A DNA stretch of 64,000 nucleotides from CAUZIB01 sp963663925 (GTDB lineage Bacteria > Acidobacteriota > Vicinamibacteria > Vicinamibacterales > UBA8438), in the NCBI GenBank assembly GCA_965237405.1, contig OZ250139.1, positions 3,100,001 through 3,164,000 on the forward strand. The letters are read 5' to 3'. The notes under the pieces are model-generated. The model searched no databases. It was not told where the DNA came from and was given only the letters and a program-made list of their open reading frames with translations. Made by a program: the position numbers and the translations under genes. Shown here in pieces: positions 41,458 through 53,631 of the stretch; position 1 is the stretch's first letter, and every line of letters begins with the position of its first letter.

Positions 41458-43077
41458 CAGCCTGTCGGACTTAGGCCCGGGTTTTATAATAGGGCTTGTC
41501 GAGTCGAGGAGGTCGAAGTAGATGCCGAAGTTCGTACAGCGGCACCAGTCGCAGCTGTATTTGCTGCCGCCGGACCTGCGCGATTGGCTGCCGGAGGACG
41601 ATCTGGCGCACTTCGTGGTTGAGGCGGTGGAACGGGTGCCGCTGGAGCGGTTCCAGGTAAACGAACGGGGCACCGGATCGGCGCAGTATCACCCGCGGAT
41701 GATGCTGGCGTTGCTGGTGTACTGCTACGCGAACGGGATCTTCGGCTCGCGTCGGATCGAGCGGGCGACGTATCGGGACATTGGCGTTCGGTACGTGGCG
41801 GCGAACTGTCACCCGGACCACGACACGATCTGCACGTTCCGGCGCAGCAACTTCGATGCGGTAGCGGAGGCGTTCCTGCAGGTACTGCTGCTGGCGAAGG
41901 AGCTGCAGCTGCTGCGTGTTGGGACGGTGAGCGTGGACGGGACGAAGGTGGACGCGAACGCGAATAAGCGCAACAGCCTCCGCTACGACCGGGCGGGGGC
42001 GTTGCGCGAGCAGTTGCGAGGCGAGATCGAGGGGTTGTTGGATCAGGCGGAGCACGCCGACACGGACGCCGCGCCGGACCCGCAGGGTCTGCCGGAGGAG
42101 TTGTCGCGGCGGGACAAGCTGCGGGTGAAGCTGGACCGTGCGTGCGCGGAGTTGGAACGGCGTGCGCAGGCGCGTGCGGACTCGGAGCGGGCGGAGTACG
42201 AGCGCAAGGTGGCGGCGCGGGAGCGGCGTACGGGATCGCGCAAGGGTCGGCACATCAAACCGCCGACGGAAGCGCCGGAGGCGGAGGAGCAGATCAACCT
42301 GACGGACGCGGACAGTGCGCTGATGCGCAAGAGCCGGCGCCATGAGTACCGCCAGGCGTACAACGCGCAGGCGGCGGTGGATGCCGACGGCAGTCAGTTG
42401 GTGTTGGGGGCTAGGGTGAGCGTGTGCGCGAGCGACCGCAACGAGTTGGTGGCGGATGTGGATGCGATCCCGGCGGCGTTGGGCGCGGCGGATCGGGTAC
42501 TGGCGGACAGCGGCTACGCGACGGGCAGCGAGGTGTCGCAACTGGCAGGTCGCGGTGTGGAGGTGTTGGTGGCGACGGGGGCGGAAGGCCAACGGCGCCA
42601 GCACGACTTCCGACCGGAGCCGCCGCACCCGCTGGCGAAGGAGCCGCAGGCGGACTGGATCAAGTCGATGCAGCAGAAGATGGCACTGCCGGAGCACCGG
42701 GCGCATTACCGTTTGCGCAAGCAGACGGTGGAGCCGGTGTTCGGGATCGTGAAGCAGGCGATGGGCTTCCGGCAGTTTCTGCTGCGGGGTCTCGAGAAGG
42801 TGGAGGGCGAATGGGCCTTGGTAACGCTGGCGTATAACTGCCGACGCTTGCACAACCTCAGGCTGGCATGACGGGGCTATAAGGAGCGGAACTTGGCGTG
42901 TTCGCGACCCACCAGAGGCGTCAGAAAGGCCTCCAGGCGCCGTCAGCGACCGATGGCCAGGAATACAGTCCCCGTTTCGGTCGAAGCGGCCCTCCCGGCA
43001 CAGAGACACAGGGCGTCGTTCACACAGGTGCCAAGTCGCTTCCGCGCGCGTTTGCCACGCCCAAGTCCGACAGGCTG
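41458..43077 (+). mobile_element. IS1182-family element, copy B
   Basis: Same ends and same 1620-bp length as copy A at 5038-6657, in opposite orientation. CTAG flanks both sides (41454-41457 and 43078-43081). It is inserted between an IS5 relic and an IS110 relic. Confidence 0.92.
41522..42871 (+). CDS. IS1182-family transposase
   Basis: This 449-residue transposase matches that of copy A. The DDE residues are in VSVDGTKVDANA, VLADSGYATGSE and RKQTVEPVFGIVKQ. The frame is intact, so it is likely active. Confidence 0.93.
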   Translation: MPKFVQRHQSQLYLLPPDLRDWLPEDDLAHFVVEAVERVPLERFQVNERGTGSAQYHPRMMLALLVYCYANGIFGSRRIERATYRDIGVRYVAANCHPDHDTICTFRRSNFDAVAEAFLQVLLLAKELQLLRVGTVSVDGTKVDANANKRNSLRYDRAGALREQLRGEIEGLLDQAEHADTDAAPDPQGLPEELSRRDKLRVKLDRACAELERRAQARADSERAEYERKVAARERRTGSRKGRHIKPPTEAPEAEEQINLTDADSALMRKSRRHEYRQAYNAQAAVDADGSQLVLGARVSVCASDRNELVADVDAIPAALGAADRVLADSGYATGSEVSQLAGRGVEVLVATGAEGQRRQHDFRPEPPHPLAKEPQADWIKSMQQKMALPEHRAHYRLRKQTVEPVFGIVKQAMGFRQFLLRGLEKVEGEWALVTLAYNCRRLHNLRLA

Positions 43078-43104
43078 CTAGCTCCGATTCATGCAACAAC
43101 GCCC

Positions 43105-43357
43105 CACAATCGGGGTGGCCACCGACAGGCCAACGCCGCCCTCTATCGCGCCGTCATCGTCCGCATGCGATTCCACCAGCCGACCGTCGACTACGTCGCA
43201 CGACGGACTGCTGGGGGCCGGACCACACGCGAGATCATCCGGTGCCTCAAACGCTTCCTCGCCCGCGAGATCTACCAGCGGGTCATGACAGACTATCGAG
43301 CGCGCCAAGCAGACATCCAGGCCGCCTAAACGATCGTCTTGACATATAGGGGCGTCA
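43105..43357 (+). pseudogene. IS110-family transposase C-terminus with right IS end, second copy
   Basis: Encodes QANAALYRAVIVRMRFHQPT, then DYVARRTAGGRTTREIIRCL and a tail ending ADIQAA before TAA at 43327. It ends with the same GTCTTGACATATAGGGGCGT CA as the fragment at 37251. It is diverged from that fragment, so two independent IS110 copies decayed here. The upstream body is missing, replaced by the IS1182. Confidence 0.75.
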
Positions 43358-43396
43358 ATACCCGGCTGAGTGCTGCCACCGGCCGCCACACTAGGA

Positions 43397-45595
<2,199 letters not shown>

Positions 45596-45646
45596 ATTCT
45601 CTCCAATCGTGTCCTGCATTCCTCTTCCAAACTGTTCTGTATACAA

Positions 45647-45946
45647 GAATCATGAGGCCTTGGAAAGTGCGATGCACACACTGTACATTTACGAAGCCTC
45701 TCCGAGCGCGGCTTCGTAATCGTACTCGGTTACCAACACCGCCCGGGTAGGCTTGCGCCTGTCGCACACCACGGCAAAGGTTGGGACAGTATCGATGCGA
45801 ACCATCGCCGGAGTGTCGCCTGGAAACAGCGAACCTTGGCCCTGATATCGTGTCCCGTCCGTGTAGTCGACGCAGCCGTCCGACGGTCACAGTCAACTTG
45901 AGGGTCAGGCCATCACCCCGTAAGGTGCGTTTAATCGGCCGACCGC
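45647..45946. other. katG upstream region and IS remnant
   Basis: No gene is convincing here. A TATACA at about 45640 could be a -10 element for katG but no good -35 is seen. The part from about 45850 probably belongs to the end of the transposon whose truncated gene follows. Confidence 0.4.
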
Positions 45947-46972
45947 TCATGCGGCCTCCCGGTGGTAGAAATTGAGCCATCCGCCCAGATGCTCCCGCCG
46001 CTGCACGTCGGCGGCCAGGCTCACCGGCGGTGGCGGTCGTTGCAGGAGCTGGTTGTCGAGTCCCTGGTGGTTTCGCTCGCGCTGGTCGTGGTCGACGTAC
46101 TCGCTCACGAGGAGACGCAGGGGCCCTTCGCCGAGGGGGACGACGCGACTGAGACATTCCTCTTGAATAGAGCGGACGAACCGCTCGGCATACGCGTTGA
46201 GATTGGGACTCTTCGGCGGGAGACGGATCGGCTGGACACTCCCGCCCTCCAGGATCTCGCCACAACCCCGCGTGGAGAGCGGGTCGCGGTCGTGAATCAG
46301 ATAGCGGGCGCGTTGCACGCAGCCATCGAGCGGGTCCGTCACATTGCGGGCCCTCTGCTCCATCCACGTGCCGTACGGCTGCGGATGGATCCCGGCGATG
46401 GGCACGCGGCGAGACTGCAGCGCGATCACGAAGAAGACCAGGTACCGCTGGAGCCCGGCCAGCGTGAGCACCTCGACGGTGAACAGATCGCAGGCCGTGC
46501 GGCCCTCCCAGGGCGCCTGCAGGAACGTCTTCCAGGGCATGCGCCGGCTCCGCTCGGGAGCCGGGTCGATCCCGTGGTCGTGCAGGATCCGCTTCACCGG
46601 GGTCCGAGCGATCTCGTGGCCGAGGTGCGAGAGCACCCCGCGGATCCGTGTGTCCCCCCATTGGGGATGCTCGACCGCCATCCGGACCACGAGCGCGGCC
46701 ACGTCACGGCGCGTCATCGGCCGGCCTCGACCGCGGCGGGCGCTGCCGTCGTATGTCTGGGCGATCAATCTCCGGTACCAGCGAAGAATCGTGTCAGGCG
46801 TGACGATGCCGGCGACCTGCATCAAGACGCGCCGGCCGAGTTGCTGACCGCGCACGGCGAGTCGACGGCGTTGGGCATCGGTCCGGCGAAGCGGCCGAGG
46901 GCCCAGGTGCTCCCTGAGGACCCGATTCTCCTCCCGAAGATACGCGATCAGATCGTCTTGGTGGCGGTTCAC
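45947..46972 (-). pseudogene. Integrase-core transposase, N-terminus cut by IS5
   Basis: The frame from the IS5 boundary encodes NRHQDDLIAYLREENRVLRE, a helix-turn-helix region (VTPDTILRWYRRLIAQTYDG), then the rve core with DLFTVEVLTLAGLQRYLVFF, YLIHDRDPLSTRG and SPNLNAYAERFVRSIQEECL. The D...D...E set is present. Only the first 20-30 residues are missing; upstream sequence is the antisense of the IS5 copy. The C-terminus at 45947 is intact. Confidence 0.8.
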
Positions 46973-48045
46973 GGCGTTGGTGCGCGGAAACAAGTGTTCG
47001 TCGCGGCCCTGGCCATCGTGACGGCCGAAGGGGCATGATCTCGACGTGAAGTCGAGAGTGCATCCCAGGTACACAACGAAATACCGCGTCGGAAACTGGC
47101 CGGCGTACGACCGAGCACTGGTCCAGCGCGGCGACGTCACCCTGTGGTTGACGCCGGAAGCGATCGCCACGTGGGAGGCCGTGGGCGTCGGCAAGCGCGG
47201 AGGGCAGCTGCAGTACTCCGAGGTTGCCATCGAAACCGCGCTGACGCTCCGCCTGATCTTTCACCTGCCCCTTCGTCAGACGGAGGGCTTTCTGAGGTCG
47301 ACCTTCGGGATGCTGTGCCTCGACCTGTCCGCGCCCGATCACACGACTCTCTCACGGCGTGGTCAGCACCTCGACCTTGCACTTCGCCGCCTCCCCGCGG
47401 GCGCAGGCATACATCTCATCGTCGACAGTACCGGGCTCTCGACTGTGGGTGAAGGTGAATGGGCGGCCGTGAAACATGGCGGACGCGGGAGACGCGGCTG
47501 GAAGAAGCTTCATCTGGGCGTCGACGGATCGGGCGTGATCGTCGCTCACGCCCTGACCGGCGGGCATGTTGACGACGCGACGACAGCCCTCGATCTGATC
47601 GACAAGGTCGAAGGCGACGTCTCCTGCCTCACGACGGACGCGGCCTACGACACGCATGGCATCTACGAGGCTGCGGGTGCGCGTGGCGCGACGGTCGTCA
47701 TTCCACCGACCAGGACAGCCACCGTGTCTGGACGGCGACCACGATCGCCCGCGCGCGACCGCACGATCCGACAGGTGCAGCAGGCTGGACGGCGACAGTG
47801 GAAGAAGGACTCGGGCTACCATCAGCAGGCCCGTATGGAGAACGCCTTCTTCCGGTACAAGGTGATCATCGGGGAGAGCCTTCGAGCGCGCAGTCGGGCG
47901 GGGCAAGAGACGGAGGCCATCCTCGCATGTAACATCCTCAATCAGATGACTCAGCTTGGTAGGCCGGCGTCGTACGCTATCGGTCGTTAACGAGTCTGTG
48001 GGTAGGGGGCGTTGCGGGTCAGTTTTCGAACCGCGCAACAACGCC
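46973..48045 (+). mobile_element. IS5-family element, near-identical set, copy 3
   Basis: Ends GGCGTTGGTGCGCGG and CCGCGCAACAACGCC. It separates a transposase lacking its 5' end from a surface-carbohydrate gene lacking its 3' end. No target duplication is visible. Confidence 0.88.
47046..47990 (+). CDS. IS5-family transposase
   Basis: This 314-residue protein is near-identical to those at 18248 and 35465 (it differs, for example, in RSTFGML and LTTDAAYDTHG). The catalytic residues are retained. Confidence 0.92.
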   Translation: MKSRVHPRYTTKYRVGNWPAYDRALVQRGDVTLWLTPEAIATWEAVGVGKRGGQLQYSEVAIETALTLRLIFHLPLRQTEGFLRSTFGMLCLDLSAPDHTTLSRRGQHLDLALRRLPAGAGIHLIVDSTGLSTVGEGEWAAVKHGGRGRRGWKKLHLGVDGSGVIVAHALTGGHVDDATTALDLIDKVEGDVSCLTTDAAYDTHGIYEAAGARGATVVIPPTRTATVSGRRPRSPARDRTIRQVQQAGRRQWKKDSGYHQQARMENAFFRYKVIIGESLRARSRAGQETEAILACNILNQMTQLGRPASYAIGR

Positions 48046-48457
48046 GGGGATTGCCGGTCACGACCAGTTTCCTAGCGGCGTCCTTTCTGAGGGCGCAGAT
48101 GTCGCGCTGACTGCGGGCGCCCGTCGCGAGGATCACGTCTGTAGCCGGAAGCGAGCGCAACCCGATCTTTCTGGCGACGTAGTCCTGGGCGTCCGGATAG
48201 ATGATGCTCTCCTCACACAGATCGGCGATCCTGTAGCCTCTCGTCTTCAGCTGACCGAGCCGCGTGGCCTTCGTGTCTGGAATGTTGTTCTCGATGAGCA
48301 GCCCGGGCGGGAAGCCAGTTGCCATGTGGTCGTGCAGGTCGACGCCCCCCATGTAGACTCGCCACCCCCGGTCGACGGCCTTGGCCGCGAGCAGCGTCTT
48401 GCCGAAGAGCTCCCGGTACTTTATTTCGATGGGTAGATACAGCGTACGCCGCCTCAT
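48046..48457 (-). pseudogene. Surface-carbohydrate biosynthesis protein, N-terminal part
   Basis: From ATG 48457 the gene encodes RRRTLYLPIEIKYRELFGKT, a glycosyltransferase-B-like N-terminal domain (LLAAKAVDRGWRVYMGGVDL), and RIADLCEESIIYPDAQDYVA, as in the proteins usually named surface carbohydrate biosynthesis proteins. It overlaps neuA-like 48454 by ATGA, so it was translationally coupled. The IS5 right end at 48045 removes the C-terminal half. A paralogue lies at 54795-55547. Confidence 0.78.
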
Positions 48458-49209
48458 CGTGACAGCTCCGTTTTGACCAACTCAGACTCGATGAGCGCAC
48501 GGGCTATCAAGAGGTCGCCGGACCCGTCGACGTTGACCGACCGCTCCCAGGGCATCTCGTAGAGAACGGGAGTCCGAGACCGCAGTCGATTTTCCCGACG
48601 AAAGTAGTCCATCGACACGATGTAGATGGCGCCGTTTCTCTGGTAGAGAGTCTCGTAGTCGCGCCGCGTCATGCGGTCAACTTCGTCCGGCACGTACAGA
48701 TCCGAGCTGCCGTTCTCGCGCATCCGATACATCACGCGAGGATGTCGAATCCCGTCGACGCGGCACACGCTGATTACCGTTTCTCCTTCGAACCTCATGA
48801 ACAGGTCGTAGGCGCTGTCGATGTCTGCCCCGGTTCTGAGCGGGGTCGTCGCCTGGACCAGGATCAGCGCGTTGGGCGGCCACCCCCCTGACGCCTCCCA
48901 CTGATCGACGGCGTGGGCGACCGTGTCGAACGACGATGCCGTGTCGGTCGCGAGATCCGCTGGACGTCGGACAACGAAGACCTCGTCACGGTCTTCGTAT
49001 CGGGCCAGAATGCCCTCGTCGTCGCTCGTTAGCACGATGGCCCCGACCGTCGCGGCGGCGGCTGCCGAGGCGACCGCGTACTCGACGAGTGGCGCACCGC
49101 CGACCATCGCCTTGTTCTTGCCAGGCACGCCCTTCGACCCGGCGCGTACTGGCACCACCGCGAGCAACCCGGTCGTGGTGTCCTTGCCGTTGAGATTTGA
49201 CATCGTCAC
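48454..49209 (-). CDS. Acylneuraminate cytidylyltransferase-like CMP-sugar synthetase
   Basis: The protein begins GLLAVVPVRAGSKGVPGKNK, the nucleotide-binding loop of CMP-sialic-acid synthetases. It continues with LILVQATTPLRTGADIDSAY, VCRVDGIRHPRVMYRM and YQRNGAIYIVSMDYF. The family activates a nonulosonic acid such as Neu5Ac, pseudaminic or legionaminic acid with CTP. The remaining biosynthesis genes (neuB/neuC) are not in this window. Starts at 49209 and 49203 are equivalent. The gene is intact and belongs to the minus-strand polysaccharide operon. Confidence 0.85.
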   Translation of the reverse strand: MTMSNLNGKDTTTGLLAVVPVRAGSKGVPGKNKAMVGGAPLVEYAVASAAAAATVGAIVLTSDDEGILARYEDRDEVFVVRRPADLATDTASSFDTVAHAVDQWEASGGWPPNALILVQATTPLRTGADIDSAYDLFMRFEGETVISVCRVDGIRHPRVMYRMRENGSSDLYVPDEVDRMTRRDYETLYQRNGAIYIVSMDYFRRENRLRSRTPVLYEMPWERSVNVDGSGDLLIARALIESELVKTELSR

Positions 49210-49247
49210 GCTACTTCTGATGAGTCACACGCACTCTCATAGCGCCG

Positions 49248-50120
49248 CTACGACCGTGACCTGAGCACGACGGTCAACATCCGATCGGTCGGATCGCCGC
49301 TCCTCTCCAGCGTCATTCCCAACCTGTCTGCCGCAACACGCAATGCGCGCTCGCAGAAGATGAACGGGTGGTACGGGTTCATCTGGTCGAACGTGAACAA
49401 GTTGGCGCACTGTATGTAGATCACTCCGTGTGGTCGCAAACACTCAGACGCCCACTGCAGGATGTCGAACGGTGCCGACATGTTCTCGAGCGAGTGTGAA
49501 AAGATGATCGCGTGAAACCTGAGTGGTTCGTGTCGGAGGCGCTCGAGTTCCTCGGCGTACTCGCCGAAACTTTCGATAACAGCTCCTTCTTCGAAGACGG
49601 CCCGAGCTTCCGTCGAGGGTTCGATTGCGCTCACCCGGCACCCGTGTCGCGCGTGTAGCTCCTCGAGCACGACACCCAGACCCGCACCAACCTCGAGAAC
49701 GTGGGTGTCGGCGCCAAGGGTGAGATGCTCACCGAGGGTGTCTATGATGACCGGCGTCCGCATCGCGCGGGCCTTCGCGATCTTTACCCGCAGACCATCC
49801 TGTGCGTCCCACCGGCGCTCGTTGTCCCAGGTGTACCGTTTCATGTTCCACATCTGACCGTCCTGGCGGAATCCGAGGTTGCGGACCTTTTGCTGCCAGA
49901 ACTGCGTCTTGTAGAAGCGCTGGTACGACGCCTGCGTGGGGCGCGGGTTCATGAACTTCAGATTGCAGGTCGGACAGATTACGTACCAGAAATCCATCTC
50001 GAGCCAGCAAACGCGGCCGGCGGGCAACATGACCGAGCCATGGCAGCCGGGGCACCCGGCCAGCGCCTCCCAGTCAAACGAGACGTCTTGAAGCCCACTC
50101 GACCGTGATGACTGCGTCAT
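49248..50120 (-). CDS. SAM-dependent methyltransferase with N-terminal zinc ribbon
   Basis: The protein begins with a zinc ribbon (CPGCHGSVMLPAG ... VICPTCNLKFMNPRPTQAS). A class I methyltransferase fold follows, with the SAM motif VLEVGAGLGVVLEELHARHG and SAIEPSTEARAVFEEG. Such enzymes modify sugars or cell-envelope components. The start at 50120 overlaps the preceding stop (TGATG), so it is coupled to the deacetylase gene. A truncated member of the same type lies at 51997. Confidence 0.82.
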   Translation of the reverse strand: MTQSSRSSGLQDVSFDWEALAGCPGCHGSVMLPAGRVCWLEMDFWYVICPTCNLKFMNPRPTQASYQRFYKTQFWQQKVRNLGFRQDGQMWNMKRYTWDNERRWDAQDGLRVKIAKARAMRTPVIIDTLGEHLTLGADTHVLEVGAGLGVVLEELHARHGCRVSAIEPSTEARAVFEEGAVIESFGEYAEELERLRHEPLRFHAIIFSHSLENMSAPFDILQWASECLRPHGVIYIQCANLFTFDQMNPYHPFIFCERALRVAADRLGMTLERSGDPTDRMLTVVLRSRS

Positions 50121-51060
50121 CAGGACGTCTTCAGTCCGCCAATCGTCGCCGCACCACCGCCCGGAAAGGTGTTGCAGTTCTGCCGTGGAAGGGAAAACCG
50201 GGCCGTCTCGGCAAGCGACGTTTCGATGGTCGCGGCGGCCACGGCGAAGGCGAAGGGACACCCGGCGGCCGCCACGAGTCGTTCGGACGTCGAGTCGAAT
50301 GAGCCCGCCAAGCCGTGAGCGTAGCGGTAGCCCCACTCGAGGGTTCCGGCCAGCGTCTAGACCAGGCGACACGCTGCTCGATCTCGAGCCGCTGTCGATC
50401 CGGCGTCAGCCCAGCGAGCCGCAAGTGCTCGTGACCGTGCGCGCCTACCCCCATCCCATCGTCCAAGAGCTGTTTGATGCCCACCTCGTCGACATATACG
50501 TCTTCGGCCCGGGGAACGTCGTCGCCGGCGAACGCGAGCGTGAAAAGGTCGTCGACGACCTCGCGACGCGTCGCCAGATCGAGCCTCCAGTTGAGGAGCT
50601 GTTTCAGGTGCTTGGTTGGAAGATCGGAGTTCTGGCCAGCGTAGTGTCCCAGGTCGTCCTTTGCGCTCCCCTCGAGCAGCTGCGGGTAGCGAGCCTCCAC
50701 TCTTGCGAACGCCGTTGCTCCACCCAGACGGCCCAGCGCGAGCTGAAGTTTGTGCACCTCAAGAACCACGCCGTCCGTCAGCGGCGCCGACCCGACGTAG
50801 AACAGACCAAACACGCCGCGACGACGGAGCGCAGGCAGCACGAACTCGACGTGGTCACGGAGGCCGTCGTCGAAAGTCAGCAAGACCCCCCCTGGCACGT
50901 CCCCGCCTGCCACCCACTGCTCGAAGGCCTCGCGACCGACGAAGCCGAAGTGACTGTCGAAGTAATCCAATTGACGCTCGAAGTCGTCGAGCGCGAGGTA
51001 AGGATAGTCGCGGAGCGCGCCCGCGTCTGGTCTAACATAGTGATACATCACCGGAGTCAT
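50120..51060 (-). pseudogene. Polysaccharide deacetylase, frameshifted near the C-terminus
   Basis: The N-terminal 230 residues carry VMYHYVRP, VLLTFDDGLRDHVEFVLPAL (the catalytic/metal Asp pair) and GVGAHGHEHLRLAGLTPD (metal His), typical of NodB-type deacetylases. Near 50350-50365 the sense jumps frame. The correct tail is LAGTLEWGYRYAHGLAGSFD ... CPFAFAVAAATIETSLAETA ... RFSLPRQNCNTFPGG, ending at 50120. A one-base indel therefore separates catalytic domain and tail. The metal-binding core is intact. Confidence 0.78.
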
Positions 51061-51114
51061 ACCCGACGCACCTGATTCTTGCCACCCACCACTGGAGCCA
51101 CAATCCTAGCCCAC

Positions 51115-51960
51115 TCAAACTGCCGTCGGTTCGGAGGTCAGCTCGTCGACCAGGGGACCCTCGCCGCGGCGAACCAGCTCACGCCGCACAGCGGCCCACC
51201 TATCGAGGGGAACCACCTGCTTCCAGACACCAACGCGTGCGATCGTCAACGGTGCCGCAAGCCGCCGTAGCGTGCGGCTCTCCTTTCCCGTGGCTCGGAG
51301 GACACGGTCGAAGTCATCCGGCTGACCGTCAAAATCGGCAACCTGCGGCTCCCAGGGCTCGCCAAGAAACCCGAGTACACGCTGCATCTCCTCTACCGGT
51401 CCGCTGACTAACTGTTCATATCGTGGCTCGTGGTAGGCGAGGTGCTCACCTCCCTGGCTCGAGAGCCAGCGCCGGGCCGCGCCGATGGTTTCGCACCACC
51501 GGGTCACGAACTGCTCAGGCTCGACCCACTTGCCGGTCTCGATCATCGAGGCATAGACATCGCGCGGATCACGAATGATGTGCAGAACCTTCGCCCGAGG
51601 CCAACCAGACAGAATCCGTGCGATCTGGCCCGCGTTTCCCGGTGTCTTCTCGACCCACTTGGATTTCCCGGCGCGCTTCGTTAGGAAGCTCATCGCACGG
51701 TCCAGACAAGTCTCGATGTCCTGAGCCGAGCCGCACGCCGCAGACAACTCACCGGGCGACGCATCAAAGAAAACCGCCATCCGTTCTAGCCACTCCTGAC
51801 GCGCGTCGTCATCCCCGGTCCAGGCCTCGCGAACCCATTGTGTTTCCAGACCGGCAAACAGCCTAGAATGCCGTCCAAGCATCGCACGCAGGAGCGACGT
51901 ACCCGACTTGTACATGCCGCCGATGAAGACTGGCGATGATACGATCATGCGCTTCCGCAT
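51115..51960 (-). CDS. Sulfotransferase family protein
   Basis: The 281-residue protein has the PAPS 5'-phosphosulfate loop FIGGMYKSGTSLLRAML (residues 12-28) and the 3'-phosphate motif IIRDPRDVYASMI. It should sulfate a glycan or other acceptor using PAPS. The start at 51960 gives MRKRMIVSSPVF; the open frame upstream belongs to other debris. It is upstream of, and on the same strand as, the deacetylase. A C-terminal paralogue fragment is at 54147-54425. Confidence 0.85.
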   Translation of the reverse strand: MRKRMIVSSPVFIGGMYKSGTSLLRAMLGRHSRLFAGLETQWVREAWTGDDDARQEWLERMAVFFDASPGELSAACGSAQDIETCLDRAMSFLTKRAGKSKWVEKTPGNAGQIARILSGWPRAKVLHIIRDPRDVYASMIETGKWVEPEQFVTRWCETIGAARRWLSSQGGEHLAYHEPRYEQLVSGPVEEMQRVLGFLGEPWEPQVADFDGQPDDFDRVLRATGKESRTLRRLAAPLTIARVGVWKQVVPLDRWAAVRRELVRRGEGPLVDELTSEPTAV

Positions 51961-51996
51961 GTAGGCTACTCCGCGCCGTGCGCGTTCATCAAACGG

Positions 51997-52236
51997 ATGC
52001 CCGTGACGTGCCAATGGTTTGACAGGCGAGATCGCTGCCCCGCCTGTGCGTCGACTACCTTTCGGCTCCTCTATCAGAGCGAGTACACCGCCCCTCAACC
52101 AGCGACTACCTCGAGGAGTTCTACGCGCCCATAGGTGGTGTGGAGACCGAGTACCTCGAAGCATGCTTCTATGTGCTCTGCGAGTGCGATGTCTGCCGTC
52201 TGATCTTCCAGCGGGACATCCCGACTCCGCGCAGAC
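51997..52236 (+). pseudogene. Methyltransferase N-terminal fragment, frameshifted
   Basis: The plus strand reads RCPACASTTFRLLYQSEYTA, then one frame over SDYLEEFYAPIGGVETEYLE and CECDVCRLIFQRDIP. This is the zinc-ribbon N-terminus of a polysaccharide-cluster methyltransferase. The catalytic domain is missing. A frame change near 52090 and the junction with an IS1595 fragment near 52235 disrupt it. Confidence 0.6.
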
Positions 52237-52293
52237 GAAGCCAGCGGGCCACCGCAGCCACTCCAGGTAGTCCAAGCAGGGTTCTGTCAACTT
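52200..52293 (-). pseudogene. IS1595-family transposase N-terminal fragment
   Basis: The minus strand encodes TEPCLDYLEWLRWPAGFVCA followed by ESGCPAGR, the zinc-ribbon start of IS1595 transposases (LRWP-x-GFVC). Only about 30 codons remain, between the IS6 left end and the methyltransferase fragment. Confidence 0.6.
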
Positions 52294-53070
52294 GAGTGCC
52301 GACGTGGCACAGTAGCCGTATGCCGAGCTACCGAGGATACCGATTTCCGTCGGAAGTCATCAGTCACGCGGTGTGGTTGTACCACCGGTTCAGCCTCAGT
52401 TTTCGGGACGTCGAGGACCTCCTCGCCGAGCGCGGCATCACCGTCACGTACGAGACGATCCGCCAATGGTGCCGGACGTTCGGGCTGGAGTATGCGCGAC
52501 GGCTGCGGCGGCGGGGGCGCCAGGGAGATCCGTGGTATCTCGATGAGCTGTTCGTGCGGATGCAGGGCCGGGCGCAGTACTTGTGGCGGGCGGTTAACGA
52601 GGATGGGGATGTGATCGACATCCTCGTGCAACCCCGACGGAATCGGCGAGCTGCGATCCGATTCTTCCGCAAGCTCTTGAACACACAGGGCGCCATCCCT
52701 CGCTGTCTGATCACCGACAAGCTGCCGAGCTATCAACGCCGCCTGCCGTACCCTGATCCCGTCGGTCCTGCACGGCACAGCCCCGTATGCGAACAATCGC
52801 GTCGAAGTGTCTCATCAACCGACCCGCCACCGCGAGCGCCAGATGCGGGGCTTCAAATCGATCGCACACCTACAACGCTTCGCGTCGGTCCACGGCGTCG
52901 TCCAGAATCTCTTTCGCGTCGGCCGGCACCTCCTACGGGCCGCTCATCACCGCGCGCTCCGCACCCGAGCGTTCGCCGAATGGAACGTGGTGACGTGTGC
53001 TTCGTGAGCAGCCGCCCAAGTTCGGATCTTGGCCGGCGACCCGGCCCGCGTCCGGCAAGTTGACAAAACC
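52280..53070 (+). mobile_element. IS6-family element, degraded
   Basis: The inverted ends GGTTCTGTCAACTTG (52280-52294) and CAAGTTGACAAAACC (53056-53070) differ at one base. The flanking 8-mers do not match, as is common after IS6-mediated deletions. The length is 791 bp. Confidence 0.82.
52320..53007 (+). pseudogene. IS6-family transposase, frameshifted
   Basis: The first part (SYRGYRFPSEVISHAVWLYH, WYLDELFVRMQGRAQYLWRA, LITDKLPSYQ) carries two catalytic Asp residues. After about 52735 the protein continues in another frame (ANNRVEVSHQPTRHRERQMR, then GFKSIAHLQRFASVHG), where the catalytic Glu lies. A single indel therefore inactivates it. Confidence 0.85.
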
Positions 53071-53072
53071 TT

Positions 53073-53476
53073 TGAAAGTGCATTTTATTCCTGGGGACTA
53101 CAACTACACACAGCAGGTGCTGCTAGATTCCTATCTGAACGGGATGAGATTCGACCAGGTCGCCGTAACCTTCCGCCCCAGGGAGTACGGCAGCTCGTTC
53201 GTGTCCCTTGCCTACCCCTTCAAGACCATTCCGCAAATCCTGATGTTGATGGTCTCCGTCAGGCCGCTCAAGGTCTTCCTGCCGCTGGCCAGTACCTTCG
53301 TGGGTGCTGCGACGCTCGTCTTCCTCTTCGAGTTGATGGTCTGGCTGGCCGGCAGCGCGGCCAGGCCGGTCGAACATGTCAACCTCGTGCTGGGCCTGGG
53401 CCTGTTCGGCCTGAACACGGAATTCTTTGGGTTGCTTGCCGAGTTGGTAGTACAGCGCCTGCGGCGAGCGTCATAA
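53073..53476 (+). pseudogene. Family 2 glycosyltransferase C-terminal membrane part
   Basis: Immediately after the IS6 end the frame reads HFIPGDYNYTQQVLLDSYLN, GSSFVSLAYPFKTIPQILML and two membrane helices (FLPLASTFVGAATLVFLFEL; LGLGLFGLNTEFFGLLAELV). It resembles the C-terminus of polyprenyl-phosphate-sugar glycosyltransferases. The catalytic N-terminus was removed by the IS6 element. Confidence 0.72.
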
Positions 53477-53631
53477 ACGTAGCAGCCCGTGGTGCTTGCG
53501 CCATTCGCTGTTGATCAGGCAGCCGATCTGTGTTCGTGCGGCCACGAGAACGATGACAGCGCGGCTGGGCTAGTGTGCATGAGCTGGACGGCAACAGGAA
53601 CGCGTACGACCGCCACAGGGAATGCGTGAAG

